Of a DNA stretch of 64,000 nucleotides, positions 9,029 to 17,184 are shown piece by piece. Source of the stretch: an uncultured Lachnospiraceae bacterium (lineage in GTDB: Bacteria > Bacillota > Clostridia > Lachnospirales > Lachnospiraceae); assembly GCA_947245585.1 (NCBI GenBank), contig CAMXPV010000015.1, positions 1 to 64,000 on the forward strand, in the 5' to 3' direction. Position numbers and translations under genes: made by a program. Every line of letters starts with the position of its first letter. Within the stretch, counting starts at the first letter, position 1. The notes under the pieces are model-generated. The model was given only the letters and a program-made list of their open reading frames with translations, was not told the DNA's origin and did not search any database.

Positions 9029-10291
9029 ATGACAATGGTCTCGATCATCATCCCAGTATATAACGCAGAAAAATACATAGAAGAATGCCTGGACAGCCTG
9101 CTTGCCCAGACATATCCGGACTTTGAGATCATCTGTGTGGACGACGGCTCCGAGGACCGCTCTCTGGAAATCCTTCGCAGGTATGAAAACCAGGACGGCA
9201 GGATAACGGTTCTGACCCAGAAAAACCAGTATGCGGGCGTGGCGAGAAATACCGGCATGGAGCGGGCAACGGGGAAATATCTGCTGTTTTTGGATGCGGA
9301 TGATTTTTTCTGTGAGGACATGTTGGAACAGGCGTTGCATGAGGCGGAAAATAAACAAACGGAAATATTAGTGTTTGATGCTTACATATATGATGAAGTG
9401 CGCAAAGAGGTTAAGACAGGATCATGGACGGCCCTTTTAGCAGATCTTTTTGGAGATGGCGTTAAGACGGCAGCCGACGTTGCTGATGTTCTATATCAGT
9501 TTACGACGCCGTCTCCGTGGAACAAGTTGTTTTTGAGAGAGCATGTGGAAAAAAACAAATTACAGTTTCAGGAAATTAAGCGTGCTAACGACCTGTTTTT
9601 CACCTATGCAGCGTTATCGTGTGCAGATCGAATTGGGATATTTAGAAAGAAGCTGTTGTATTACAGAATCGGAAATGCGCAAAGCCTTCAGGGAAGCGTG
9701 GAAGATACGCCGGCTGTGTTTGCGTTGGCAGTATATGCCCTGCAGGATTTTCTGAAAGGCAGGAAACTGTGGGAAACATTTCGGACAGCATTTCAGGAGA
9801 TGGCGGCGGAACTATGCGTGAAGAACCTGAGTAAGATGAAATCCGAAAGGGCGTACCTGTATTTGATGGAAAAGTTGGGGATCGATGTACTGCCCCATCT
9901 GGAAATGGACAGGCAGGACAAGCGGCTAGAGGAATCGGTCAGGAAGAAAGAAAAAATTGTGGTATATGGCGCCGGTATGCTGGCTTCTGTGTTTGTAAGG
10001 ACACTGCTTATAAAATTTGGATATGAGTGCGGCGGGCTGCTGATTGCGGTTAGTTCCAGGGGAAATAATGTTTCGCAGATCTATGGGGTAACGGTGCAGG
10101 AGATGAAAGAAATTCCTGATGGGCAGAGAGGAAATTTGGTGGTGATCGTGGTTTCGGATGTAACGGTGCAGAAGGAGATAGAGGCCGTTTTGCGGACAGG
10201 ATGTTTTACAAATATTTTGAAGCTGGGATTTCAGGAGATGCTTGGCCTGATTGCGTATGGTGTGGAAGCAGGAGCAGAGGCGGCAGGATAG
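9029..10291 (+). CDS. GT2 glycosyltransferase with C-terminal Rossmann-like module
   Basis: A 420-residue protein. Residues 1-100 form a classic GT-A family 2 domain: VSIIIPVYNAEKYIEECLDS, CVDDGSEDRS, then the metal-binding FLDADDFF. Around residues 310-345 a second motif appears, IVVYGAGMLASVFVRTLL, a nucleotide-binding-like module also present in the genes at 4930 and 11373. The start ATG 9029 has GGTGAGG upstream. It is the first intact gene after the damaged block and is followed closely by a Stealth-type gene. It probably transfers an activated sugar onto a surface polysaccharide; the sugar is unknown. Confidence 0.85.
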   Translation: MTMVSIIIPVYNAEKYIEECLDSLLAQTYPDFEIICVDDGSEDRSLEILRRYENQDGRITVLTQKNQYAGVARNTGMERATGKYLLFLDADDFFCEDMLEQALHEAENKQTEILVFDAYIYDEVRKEVKTGSWTALLADLFGDGVKTAADVADVLYQFTTPSPWNKLFLREHVEKNKLQFQEIKRANDLFFTYAALSCADRIGIFRKKLLYYRIGNAQSLQGSVEDTPAVFALAVYALQDFLKGRKLWETFRTAFQEMAAELCVKNLSKMKSERAYLYLMEKLGIDVLPHLEMDRQDKRLEESVRKKEKIVVYGAGMLASVFVRTLLIKFGYECGGLLIAVSSRGNNVSQIYGVTVQEMKEIPDGQRGNLVVIVVSDVTVQKEIEAVLRTGCFTNILKLGFQEMLGLIAYGVEAGAEAAG

Positions 10292-10325
10292 CGTAGGATA
10301 AGGGAAAGCGAGGAAAATTGCAGGG

Positions 10326-11339
10326 ATGAACAGTGACATAGATATTGTCATACCGTGGGTGGACGGTTCCGATTCCGCATGGCGCAGAGAGAAGGACACA
10401 TGGTATCAAAAATTGAACCCGGATCAAAGTTCCAATTCCCATACACGTTATCAGAACTGGGAGAATTTAAAATATTGGTTTCGGGCAGTAGAAAAATTTA
10501 TGCCGTGGTTTCATAAAATATATTTTTTAACCTACGGGCATGTGCCGGATTTTCTGAGAGCAGATGACCCGCGCCTATGTGTGGTGAGGCATGAGGATTT
10601 TATTCCGGCGGAATTTCTTCCGACTTTTCAGGTGTGTGCCATTGAGATGAATCTTCACCGGATTCCGGGATTGGGTGAAAATATTCTGTATTTTAACGAT
10701 GATACGTTCCTGTTGAATTATGTAGGGGAGGATTACTATTTTCAGAATAATACGGTTTGCGATGAAGCGGTGGAGACACCTATCATTCCCCTGCTCTCGG
10801 GCAGCATTGCGAAGTACACGTGGAACATGCGCGCTCTGGATATTTCTATTATAAACAGACACTTTTCAAAAAGGAAGGTGCAGGAAGAGAACTACGATAA
10901 ATGGTTTTGCGCTTCTTACGGGGAATTGATGGAAAGGAACCGCTCTTTGCATTATTGGGATCACTTCGTAGGATTTCGGGATCCGCATCTGCCCAACGCA
11001 TTGAAAAAGGAGACATTTGAAAAGGTCTGGAAGGCAGAGCCGGAAATTTTACGGGAAACATGCAGGGCCAAATTCAGAAATTTTTCATGTGTGAATTACT
11101 GGCTTGCAAGATACTGGCAGCTTTGTGAAGGCAATTTTATTCCGAGGAGAACGCTTGGAAAATCTTATGTGGTAACGGCTGAAAATCATAAGGAAATCGC
11201 TGATGTCATCAGAACGCAGGCGCAGCCCATGATATGTCTGAATGAGGAGTGTTCTGCAGAAGAATTTGTACAGATTAAAGATGGGATCAATGCAGCTCTT
11301 GACAGTCTGCTTCCGGATCGATCATCTTTTGAAAAATAG
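10326..11339 (+). CDS. Stealth-family capsular polysaccharide phosphotransferase
   Basis: 337 residues with the conserved Stealth regions in order: IDIVIPWVDGSDSAW (near 5-20), RYQNWENLKYWFRAVEKF (near 41-60), the HEDFIP segment followed by PTFQVCAIEMNLHRIPGLGE and ILYFNDD (near 90-130), and a C-terminal block with HYWDHFVGFRDPHLPNA. Stealth proteins transfer hexose-1-phosphate units to make phosphodiester-linked surface polymers. The protein is cytoplasmic, without a signal peptide. An AGG lies before ATG 10326. It sits between two glycosyltransferases in one operon, which fits synthesis of a phosphoglycan. Confidence 0.88.
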   Translation: MNSDIDIVIPWVDGSDSAWRREKDTWYQKLNPDQSSNSHTRYQNWENLKYWFRAVEKFMPWFHKIYFLTYGHVPDFLRADDPRLCVVRHEDFIPAEFLPTFQVCAIEMNLHRIPGLGENILYFNDDTFLLNYVGEDYYFQNNTVCDEAVETPIIPLLSGSIAKYTWNMRALDISIINRHFSKRKVQEENYDKWFCASYGELMERNRSLHYWDHFVGFRDPHLPNALKKETFEKVWKAEPEILRETCRAKFRNFSCVNYWLARYWQLCEGNFIPRRTLGKSYVVTAENHKEIADVIRTQAQPMICLNEECSAEEFVQIKDGINAALDSLLPDRSSFEK

Positions 11340-11372
11340 GGAAATGTATAGCCGGAGACAGGAGATATTAAT

Positions 11373-12488
11373 ATGCAGTTAAGGAAAGGTTCCTTTACCG
11401 CAATGGCGGAGGATATTATAAAAGCAGACAGTAAAATTGTCATTTTTGGAGCCGGGGTGATTGGAAGCGTCGTTACGCCTGATATTTTATTGTCAAATGG
11501 CGTTGATTCCCGTGTGGAATGCTATATTGATAACGATCGGACAAGATGGGAAACCGATATGAAAATCGGCGGCAGGACCGTGAAAATATACAGCCCTGAC
11601 CGCTTAAAAGCCATAGGAAGCAATACGGTGATTTTAATAACGATGAGCAGGTATTATGATGCCTATGAGCAGCTACAATTGATGGAATGTACCAGGGAGA
11701 TGGTCTGCTATATGATTCCTATGCTGTGCATCGGAAATTTTTGTGGTAATACGGGAAAGGGAACATTAAAAATGACGGATGAGCCCGAGATCCCAAAAGT
11801 ATTACATTATATGTGGCTGGGTGGGAAGCCGCTGCCGGAGAAGTTAGAAAAATGTGTCGAAAGTTGGAAGACGTTTTGCTCTGATTACGAAATTATCCGG
11901 TGGGATGAAACGAATTATGACGTACATAAAAATGCTTTTATGGCGGAAGCCTATGATCATGGCAGATATGGATTTGTCCCGGATTTTGCAAGGTTGGATA
12001 TTTTGTACCAATACGGCGGAATCTATATGGATACAGACGTAGAAGTGATACGAGGGTTGGATGAATTGTTGTACCAGAAAGCATTTTGCGGGGTAGAAAA
12101 ATGGCAGGTTATCAATTTCGGTGGTTGCTGTGGCGCAGTAAAAGGTCACGCGGGATTAGAACCCTTTTTAGAGAGATGGAGCGGAAGAAAAATTTTAAGA
12201 GAAGACGGCACTTTGGACAGTCTTTCCAGTGGGCTGATCGATACGGAAGTTGCTTTAGAAGCCGGGTATCAGATCAATGGGGAAAACCAAACTGTTTTGG
12301 GAATTAATATTTATACATATGATTATTTTCATCCGTATGACTATATGTCAGGCATGATGCACAAAACCAACCATACATATTCCATCCACCATTTTAATGG
12401 AGGATGGTTAGATGAAAGTGCTTGTGCTAATAACAGGAAAACAGCAGAAATGTATGAGAAACTGGTGCAGTGTGCCATAACAGTATAG
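11373..12488 (+). CDS. DXD-type glycosyltransferase (sugar-binding DXD family) with N-terminal Rossmann-like module
   Basis: 371 residues. The N-terminal 110 residues carry KIVIFGAGVIGSVVT and a following acidic region (YIDNDRTRW), the same kind of module seen in two other proteins of this locus. From about residue 135 comes a Gly_transf_sug-type glycosyltransferase: PKVLHYMWLGGKPLPEK, VPDFARLDILYQYGGIYMDT containing the DTD metal motif, and a C-terminal HHFNGGW. An AGGAG precedes ATG 11373. It is the last gene of the surface glycan cluster. The donor and acceptor are unknown. Confidence 0.82.
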   Translation: MQLRKGSFTAMAEDIIKADSKIVIFGAGVIGSVVTPDILLSNGVDSRVECYIDNDRTRWETDMKIGGRTVKIYSPDRLKAIGSNTVILITMSRYYDAYEQLQLMECTREMVCYMIPMLCIGNFCGNTGKGTLKMTDEPEIPKVLHYMWLGGKPLPEKLEKCVESWKTFCSDYEIIRWDETNYDVHKNAFMAEAYDHGRYGFVPDFARLDILYQYGGIYMDTDVEVIRGLDELLYQKAFCGVEKWQVINFGGCCGAVKGHAGLEPFLERWSGRKILREDGTLDSLSSGLIDTEVALEAGYQINGENQTVLGINIYTYDYFHPYDYMSGMMHKTNHTYSIHHFNGGWLDESACANNRKTAEMYEKLVQCAITV

Positions 12489-12648
12489 GGAGGAAGGCGG
12501 GAGCGACACCTTCCACCATCTTGCAGAAAACTACCTACGCAGAAGAATGTAATAAGTTTTCAAGAAATTGTGGCCATGGACGCTAATCAATGATAAAATA
12601 AAAGCGGAAAGCCACTGATATAGAAAAAGGCTTCGGAATGGAGACAGC

Positions 12649-13695
12649 ATGAAAGCATATAGACTGCATGGAGTGGGAGATCTTCGCTTGGAGGAGGTAT
12701 CCTGTCCGCTGCCAAAATCGGGAGAGGTACTTTTACGGGTAAAGGCTGCGGGGATTTGCGGTTCCGATATACCGCGTATCTATCAGACGGGAACCTATCA
12801 TTTTCCGACGATACCGGGACATGAATTTGCAGGTGTGGTAGAGGAAGTAGGCGAGAACGTGAATGCTGAGTGGAAGGGGAAACGGGTAGGGATTTTTCCG
12901 TTGATTCCCTGTTATACCTGTGGCCCATGTCAGGACGAAAAGTATGAGATGTGCAGAAATTACGGCTATCTGGGGTCGCGTCAGGATGGTGGATTTGCCG
13001 AGTATGTGGCAGTTCCCGTAAAGAATCTGCTTGCGCTGCCTGAGGAGGTGACCTACGAGGAAGCTGCGATGTTGGAGCCTATGGCAGTGGCTGTTCATGC
13101 CATGAGAAAGGCGGCGCCTGCTGACGGGGAGCGTATAGCGATCTGCGGCTTGGGGACGATCGGCCTGTTTTTGCTGATGTTTTTATGGGAAGCAGGACAC
13201 AGAAACATCTATGTTATCGGAAATAAAGAATTTCAGAGACGGATGGCGGATCAGCTCGGTCTGTCGGCAGGTTTCTTTTGCGATAGCAGGAAGCAGGATG
13301 CAGAGACATGGTTGGCGGAGCAGACGGATGGCAAGGGTGTGAATGTATTTTTTGAATGCGTCGGAAAAAACGAGACGGTTGCACAGGCTGTTCGGATGAC
13401 TGTGCCCGGCGGACGGATTATGTTGGTGGGTAATCCGGCCTCGGATATGACTTTTCCCAAGGAAACTTATTGGAAAATTTTGAGAAATCAGCTTACTGTG
13501 TTCGGTACATGGAATTCCTCTTTTACCAACAGAGAGGACGATGACTGGCACTATGTATTAGAACGGTTGAAAGAAAGACGAATTGCACCAACGGAGTTTA
13601 TTACCCATCGACTACCGTTTGAAGAATTGGAAAAGGGCCTTGCGGTGATGCGGGAGAAGAAGGAAGAATATGGAAAAGTGATGGCCGGGAATTGA
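12649..13695 (+). CDS. Zinc-dependent sugar-alcohol dehydrogenase, GatD-like
   Basis: 348 residues of the medium-chain zinc alcohol dehydrogenase family. Catalytic zinc site: ICGSDIPRI and GHEFAGVVEEVG. Structural zinc cysteines are seen in CYTCGPCQDEKYEMC, and the NAD motif is GLGTIGLF. The pattern PGHEFAG, then LGSRQDGGFAEYV, is most like galactitol-1-phosphate 5-dehydrogenase. Such enzymes oxidise a sugar-alcohol phosphate to the ketose phosphate. No PTS or tagatose genes lie near it, so the substrate is inferred. It has its own terminator and may be monocistronic. Ribitol-5-phosphate or sorbitol dehydrogenase are alternatives. Confidence 0.75.
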   Translation: MKAYRLHGVGDLRLEEVSCPLPKSGEVLLRVKAAGICGSDIPRIYQTGTYHFPTIPGHEFAGVVEEVGENVNAEWKGKRVGIFPLIPCYTCGPCQDEKYEMCRNYGYLGSRQDGGFAEYVAVPVKNLLALPEEVTYEEAAMLEPMAVAVHAMRKAAPADGERIAICGLGTIGLFLLMFLWEAGHRNIYVIGNKEFQRRMADQLGLSAGFFCDSRKQDAETWLAEQTDGKGVNVFFECVGKNETVAQAVRMTVPGGRIMLVGNPASDMTFPKETYWKILRNQLTVFGTWNSSFTNREDDDWHYVLERLKERRIAPTEFITHRLPFEELEKGLAVMREKKEEYGKVMAGN

Positions 13696-13712
13696 TCTCC
13701 CGGCCCATTTTG
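13683..13712 (+). terminator. Intrinsic terminator overlapping the dehydrogenase stop
   Basis: GGCCGGGA and TCCCGGCC form a perfect 8-bp stem with a 7-base loop, followed by CATTTT. The stem includes the last codons of the dehydrogenase gene. It separates that gene from the convergent Rpn-like gene. Confidence 0.7.
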
Positions 13713-13726
13713 GCGGCTTAATTATT

Positions 13727-14695
13727 TTAGGTTGTTGATTCTCCCTGTTTTAATTGTTGAATCTCGGCGCGAAGCCGTTCGATGGCTTCCTCTTTTTCGG
13801 CAAGTGTTTTTTGGTAGGCCTGTATATCCTGTTCGTGCTCGATACGATTTTGTTCAATCGTTTTCTGGTAGGCACGAATATCCTCTTCGTATTCGATATG
13901 ATCCTGCTCGATCTTTCTCTCGTAATTGCGCAGATCCTGATAATATTCTTCCCGGTCAAGACAGCGCAGGCGGATTTCTTCCTCAGAGCTGTTGTAGAAT
14001 AAAGCCTTCGCGGCTTCGTATAAAGCCTCATCTTCTTCTGCTGTCATTCTCAGTTCCTCCCATGTTTTTGCTTTCATGAGCCTTGCCCAACTGTCGATGT
14101 GATACTGCCTGTCCTCCTGTGTGGCAAGTTCAATCCTTGTCAGGTCAGCAACATACAAAGTCAGGCTGTCGCTGTAGACATGATGGCTCTTTACGTTGAT
14201 CAGTTTATAAGCGGCATAGAACTCCGGATGTTCCGCAAAGAGGGTATAGTCCAAAAAGCCGATATGGACGGCAGGCTTTGCCTCCGCGTATTCCTGCCCT
14301 CTGTTCAGTTTGTCGTAGGTGCGGCATAAGTACATGACGGAGCGGTCCGGCCAGTTTAAACGGTTTGCCACCTGCATCTCCAGATTAATCCGCGTGCTGT
14401 CGTTTAGAAGCAGATGGATATCTAAGTGGAAGGCCTTGCTGCCGATGGCTTCGCCCAGAAGGATCGGGTTTGTGACTTCCACAGAATGTACCTCCGAGTC
14501 GGCAAGGTGGAGGAGAGAGCAGAGGAGTCCTTTGAGGGCCTTGTTATTTGACTGAAAAACCGCCCGAAACATGTAGTCGTTGGTCAAGCCAAAGGGGATG
14601 GGGCCGGAAGCCGCATCAAAGACCCTGTCGCGGATTGATTCGGAGATTCGTGATTTTTTTTGATTCCTGATTTGACAGTACTCGTTTTTGTTCAT
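13727..14695 (-). CDS. Rpn-family PD-(D/E)XK protein with repetitive coiled-coil tail
   Basis: Rpn / PDDEXK_2 type protein of about 322 residues, often annotated as recombination-promoting nuclease or putative transposase. The start is placed at ATG 14695 (AAGGAAA upstream on the minus strand), because the 60 codons before it have no family match. The motif FGLTNDYMFRAVFQ near the start and HLDIHLLLND followed by NLEMQV are the catalytic-core signatures (D, then E-x-Q). The C-terminal 75 residues are a charged coiled coil with about three imperfect copies of a unit ending EDIRAYQKTIEQNRIE. The family can cut DNA and stimulate recombination, and copy numbers differ among strains. No terminal inverted repeats mark it as a mobile element here. 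Confidence 0.8.
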   Translation of the reverse strand: MNKNEYCQIRNQKKSRISESIRDRVFDAASGPIPFGLTNDYMFRAVFQSNNKALKGLLCSLLHLADSEVHSVEVTNPILLGEAIGSKAFHLDIHLLLNDSTRINLEMQVANRLNWPDRSVMYLCRTYDKLNRGQEYAEAKPAVHIGFLDYTLFAEHPEFYAAYKLINVKSHHVYSDSLTLYVADLTRIELATQEDRQYHIDSWARLMKAKTWEELRMTAEEDEALYEAAKALFYNSSEEEIRLRCLDREEYYQDLRNYERKIEQDHIEYEEDIRAYQKTIEQNRIEHEQDIQAYQKTLAEKEEAIERLRAEIQQLKQGESTT

Positions 14696-15040
14696 AGATG
14701 TGTTTTCCTTTCGTAAGAAGCGGCGGGAAATGCCGCGGGTGATGTAAAATCCAAGAGAGAGGATTTTACGAGTGACAAAAGATAAAGAAATGAAATTTAG
14801 AAGCGGTACAGTCCTTTTGGGAAGCCTTATCGTATTCGCTGTACTAGATATAGCATAAAAGCAAAAGAAAGACAATGGCCTGAGAGAAATTAGTATGTAG
14901 AAAAATAGTGGACGATATATCGTTAATCAGAACAAAAACGCAAGATATAGAACAGAGTAAAAGCAAAGGGACATTTTGCCTCAAGATATGGTTTGTGCAG
15001 TTTTTCCATATATGATATAATAACCGCAACAGAAAAAGCT
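14696..15040. other. Intergenic region between divergent genes, with two perfect hairpins
   Basis: About 345 bases without a convincing gene. Next to the Rpn start are two perfect hairpins, GCGGC/GCCGC (14720-14736) and GTAAAATCC/GGATTTTAC (14744-14769); on the minus strand they would form the 5' leader of the Rpn mRNA. The rest is AT-rich and presumably contains divergent promoters. Confidence 0.45.
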
Positions 15041-15550
15041 TTGGAGGAATGGAACACGGACACACAAAGGCAAAACCACACCATAGATCCTGTGTATGAT
15101 GAGAATTCCAGAATTTTGATTTTGGGCAGCTTTCCTTCCGTCAAGTCGAGGGAACAACGTTTTTTCTACGGACACAAACAAAACCGCTTCTGGCGTGTAT
15201 TGGCGCAGGTGTTTGACTGTGAGGTGCCGGAGAGCGTGGAACAGAAGCGGGAGATGCTTCTGACCCATCATGTGGCGGTGTGGGATGTGATTGCAAGCTG
15301 TGAGATTACGGGTTCCTCAGATGCCAGCATTCATGATGTGGTACCCAATGATTTGTCTCCTATTTTATCTCAGGCAGACATTCGGGCAATTTATACCAAC
15401 GGCGGCAAGGCGCAGGAATTATATCGAAAATATATTTTTCCAACAAATCGGCGGGAGGCCGTTTCCCTGCCCTCTACCAGTCCCGCCAATGCGGGATATT
15501 CGCTTCAAAGGCTTGTGGAGGCGTGGAAGGCGATACGGGATATTTCATAA
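15041..15550 (+). CDS. DNA-deoxyinosine/uracil-mismatch glycosylase, MUG family
   Basis: A protein of about 169 residues of the single-domain hypoxanthine/uracil-DNA glycosylase family. It shows ILILGSFPSVKSRE, then FFYGHKQNRFWRVL, VWDVIASCEITGSSDASI and, near the end, LPSTSPANAGYSLQ. It removes deaminated bases in base-excision repair. The start is unclear: the frame has no ATG before the conserved HTIDPVYDENS segment, so TTG 15041 is taken. An ATG at 15049 with nearby GGAGG is in another frame, which would fit a one-base frameshift near 15065-15075. The leader of the MFS gene begins immediately after its stop. Confidence 0.75.
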   Translation: MEEWNTDTQRQNHTIDPVYDENSRILILGSFPSVKSREQRFFYGHKQNRFWRVLAQVFDCEVPESVEQKREMLLTHHVAVWDVIASCEITGSSDASIHDVVPNDLSPILSQADIRAIYTNGGKAQELYRKYIFPTNRREAVSLPSTSPANAGYSLQRLVEAWKAIRDIS

Positions 15551-15568
15551 ACAGGAGGATACGGAACA

Positions 15569-15607
15569 ATGATGTTGTGCATTGTAAATGCTCCATGCAG
15601 GGCTTGA
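15569..15607 (+). CDS. Leader peptide MMLCIVNAPCRA upstream of the MFS pump
   Basis: A 12-codon open frame with a strong ribosome site (AGGAGG at 15553-15558) and ATG 15569. Its last codons overlap the left arm of a perfect 10-bp hairpin (15591-15600 with 15613-15622). Short peptides placed this way before efflux or methylase genes commonly stall ribosomes in the presence of an antibiotic and open the downstream ribosome site. Function here is inferred from the arrangement only; the first of two adjacent ATGs may or may not be used. Confidence 0.5.
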   Translation: MMLCIVNAPCRA

Positions 15608-15686
15608 GGACACTGCATGGAGGAAAAGTCAGTAAATGACTTGGTCCTCAGGCTTTGCATCCTGATTTAGAATAAAAATCAAAGGA
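15591..15686 (+). promoter_or_regulatory. Nested-hairpin attenuator leader of the MFS gene
   Basis: Four structures can be drawn. CTCCATGCAG/CTGCATGGAG (15591-15600 with 15613-15622) is perfect. AAGTCA/TGACTT (15626-15631 with 15637-15642) is perfect. GCTTGAGGAC (15602-15611) can pair with GTCCTCAGGC (15644-15653), which competes with the first. Finally, CCTGATTT near 15660 can pair with AAATCAAAGG and bury the ribosome site of the MFS gene. Mutually exclusive pairings of this kind suggest translational attenuation. Confidence 0.5.
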
Positions 15687-15697
15687 GCAAAGTAAAA

Positions 15698-16990
15698 ATG
15701 AAAACAACAATAAAAGAGTTAAAAACGTTTTTGATTCTGTGGAGTACACAGTCTCTTTCCCAGCTTGGGAGCGCTATGACAGGTTTTGCGCTGACCCTCT
15801 GGCTTTATGAGAAGACTGGTTCCGCGCTGCAGACGGCGCTTTTGGCGGTGTGCAGTTATGCGCCCTATGTGGCAATGAGCATTTTTGCGGGCGCGCTCAG
15901 TGACAGATGGGATAAGAAGAAAGTGATGCTTGTCTGCGATACGTTGGCGGCGTGCAGTACGGTTGTTGTTCTTATTCTGCTGAGAGCAGAGCTATTAAGG
16001 CCGGTGCACATGTACCTGCTAAATGCCATTAACGGCTTGATGAACACGGTGCAGCAGCCTGCAAGCGATGTGGCGATGACCATGATTACGCCGAAAAAGC
16101 ACTACCAGAAGGCAAGCGGTATGCGATCCTTTTCCGGCTCTCTTGTGACGATTTTCAATCCGGTACTGGCGACGGCTTTATTTGCTTTTGGGGGAATGGA
16201 TATCGTCATATACGTGGATCTGACCACTTTTTTAATTGCTTTTTTCGCCCTTTTATTTGGAGTGAAGCTTACCAAAATAGAAAAGGAAGGGAAAGAAGAA
16301 AAAGAAACTTTTTTAGATTCCGTCAAGGCGGGACTCATTTGTCTGCGGGAACATGAGTTGGCGTTGGTTCTGATTCTTTTTTTGGCCGGGGTCAATTTTG
16401 TGGCATCTGCTTTTGATGCGGTGCTTCCGGCTTTGATACTGCCGCGGGCAAGCGGAGGAGAGACGGTTTTGGGTGTTGTCACTTCCTGCGCAGGAATCGC
16501 CATGCTGATAGGAAGTCTGGTGGTAACGGTACTGCCTGCGCCGAAAAACAGAATACGTGTGATTTACCTTACCATGTTATTTTCTCTGGGCACGGAGAAC
16601 TTTCTGCTAGCCTTTACCGAGAAGCCGGCGTTATGGTGCGCGGGTCAGATCATCGGATGGATGCTTGTGCCGCTTATGAATGCAAACCTGGATGTGATTA
16701 TCAGGACGACGATTCCGGTAGAGATGCAGGGGCGGGTGTATTCCAGCAGAAATACCCTGCAGTTTTTTACCATACCGATCGGACTGTCTATGGGCGGGTT
16801 TATGGTTGACAAGGTCTGTGAACCGCTGATGTCGTCAGCACCGGCTGACGGTGTAATGCCCCTTTTGTTTGGCAGGGGAAAAGGCTCGGGCGCGGCCATG
16901 ATGATGTTTATTCTCGGTGTGCTCGGTGTCGTAGTTTGTCTGGGATTCGGACAGATTTTGAGAAGATATACTTATACGGAAAAGGTATAA
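15698..16990 (+). CDS. MFS efflux transporter (MefA/EntS-like, MFS_3)
   Basis: 430 residues with about 12 hydrophobic segments and a central charged loop (near 200-215, KIEKEGKEEKE). Motifs of the family include GFALTLWLYEKTGSALQTALL and the loop 2-3 motif GALSDRWDKKKVM. Relatives include macrolide exporters of the Mef type and siderophore exporters. It acts in the cytoplasmic membrane as a proton-driven exporter. Its ribosome site AAAGGAG lies about 10 bases before ATG 15698 and may be hidden by the leader structure upstream. The leader peptide and hairpins favour induction by a ribosome-targeting compound; the substrate is unknown. Confidence 0.85.
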   Translation: MKTTIKELKTFLILWSTQSLSQLGSAMTGFALTLWLYEKTGSALQTALLAVCSYAPYVAMSIFAGALSDRWDKKKVMLVCDTLAACSTVVVLILLRAELLRPVHMYLLNAINGLMNTVQQPASDVAMTMITPKKHYQKASGMRSFSGSLVTIFNPVLATALFAFGGMDIVIYVDLTTFLIAFFALLFGVKLTKIEKEGKEEKETFLDSVKAGLICLREHELALVLILFLAGVNFVASAFDAVLPALILPRASGGETVLGVVTSCAGIAMLIGSLVVTVLPAPKNRIRVIYLTMLFSLGTENFLLAFTEKPALWCAGQIIGWMLVPLMNANLDVIIRTTIPVEMQGRVYSSRNTLQFFTIPIGLSMGGFMVDKVCEPLMSSAPADGVMPLLFGRGKGSGAAMMMFILGVLGVVVCLGFGQILRRYTYTEKV

Positions 16991-17035
16991 AGGCAGGATA
17001 AAAAGCAGAATATCAGGTAATGAAGTCAAGAAGAT

Positions 17036-17079
17036 GGAAGGGCTCGCCGAAACATAGAGGCGTGCTCTTCTTTTTCTTG
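17036..17079 (+). terminator. Intrinsic terminator after the MFS gene
   Basis: GAAGGGCTCGCC and GGCGTGCTCTTC form a stem with a few non-pairing bases, followed by TTTTTCTT. It ends the MFS transcription unit before the GH3 gene. Confidence 0.65.
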
Positions 17080-17184
17080 CATTTGGGGAAAGGGCCATGT
17101 TACACTGAGATCATATAGCGGGGTGTCCGGCGATATAGGAGAAGGCATCTGGACCCCCTCGGATAGGGAATGGAGGGTTATGGT

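Noticed and set aside
13727-14695. Insertion sequence around the Rpn-like putative transposase gene
   Set aside because: No terminal inverted repeats or target-site duplications were seen; Rpn proteins are not classical transposases.
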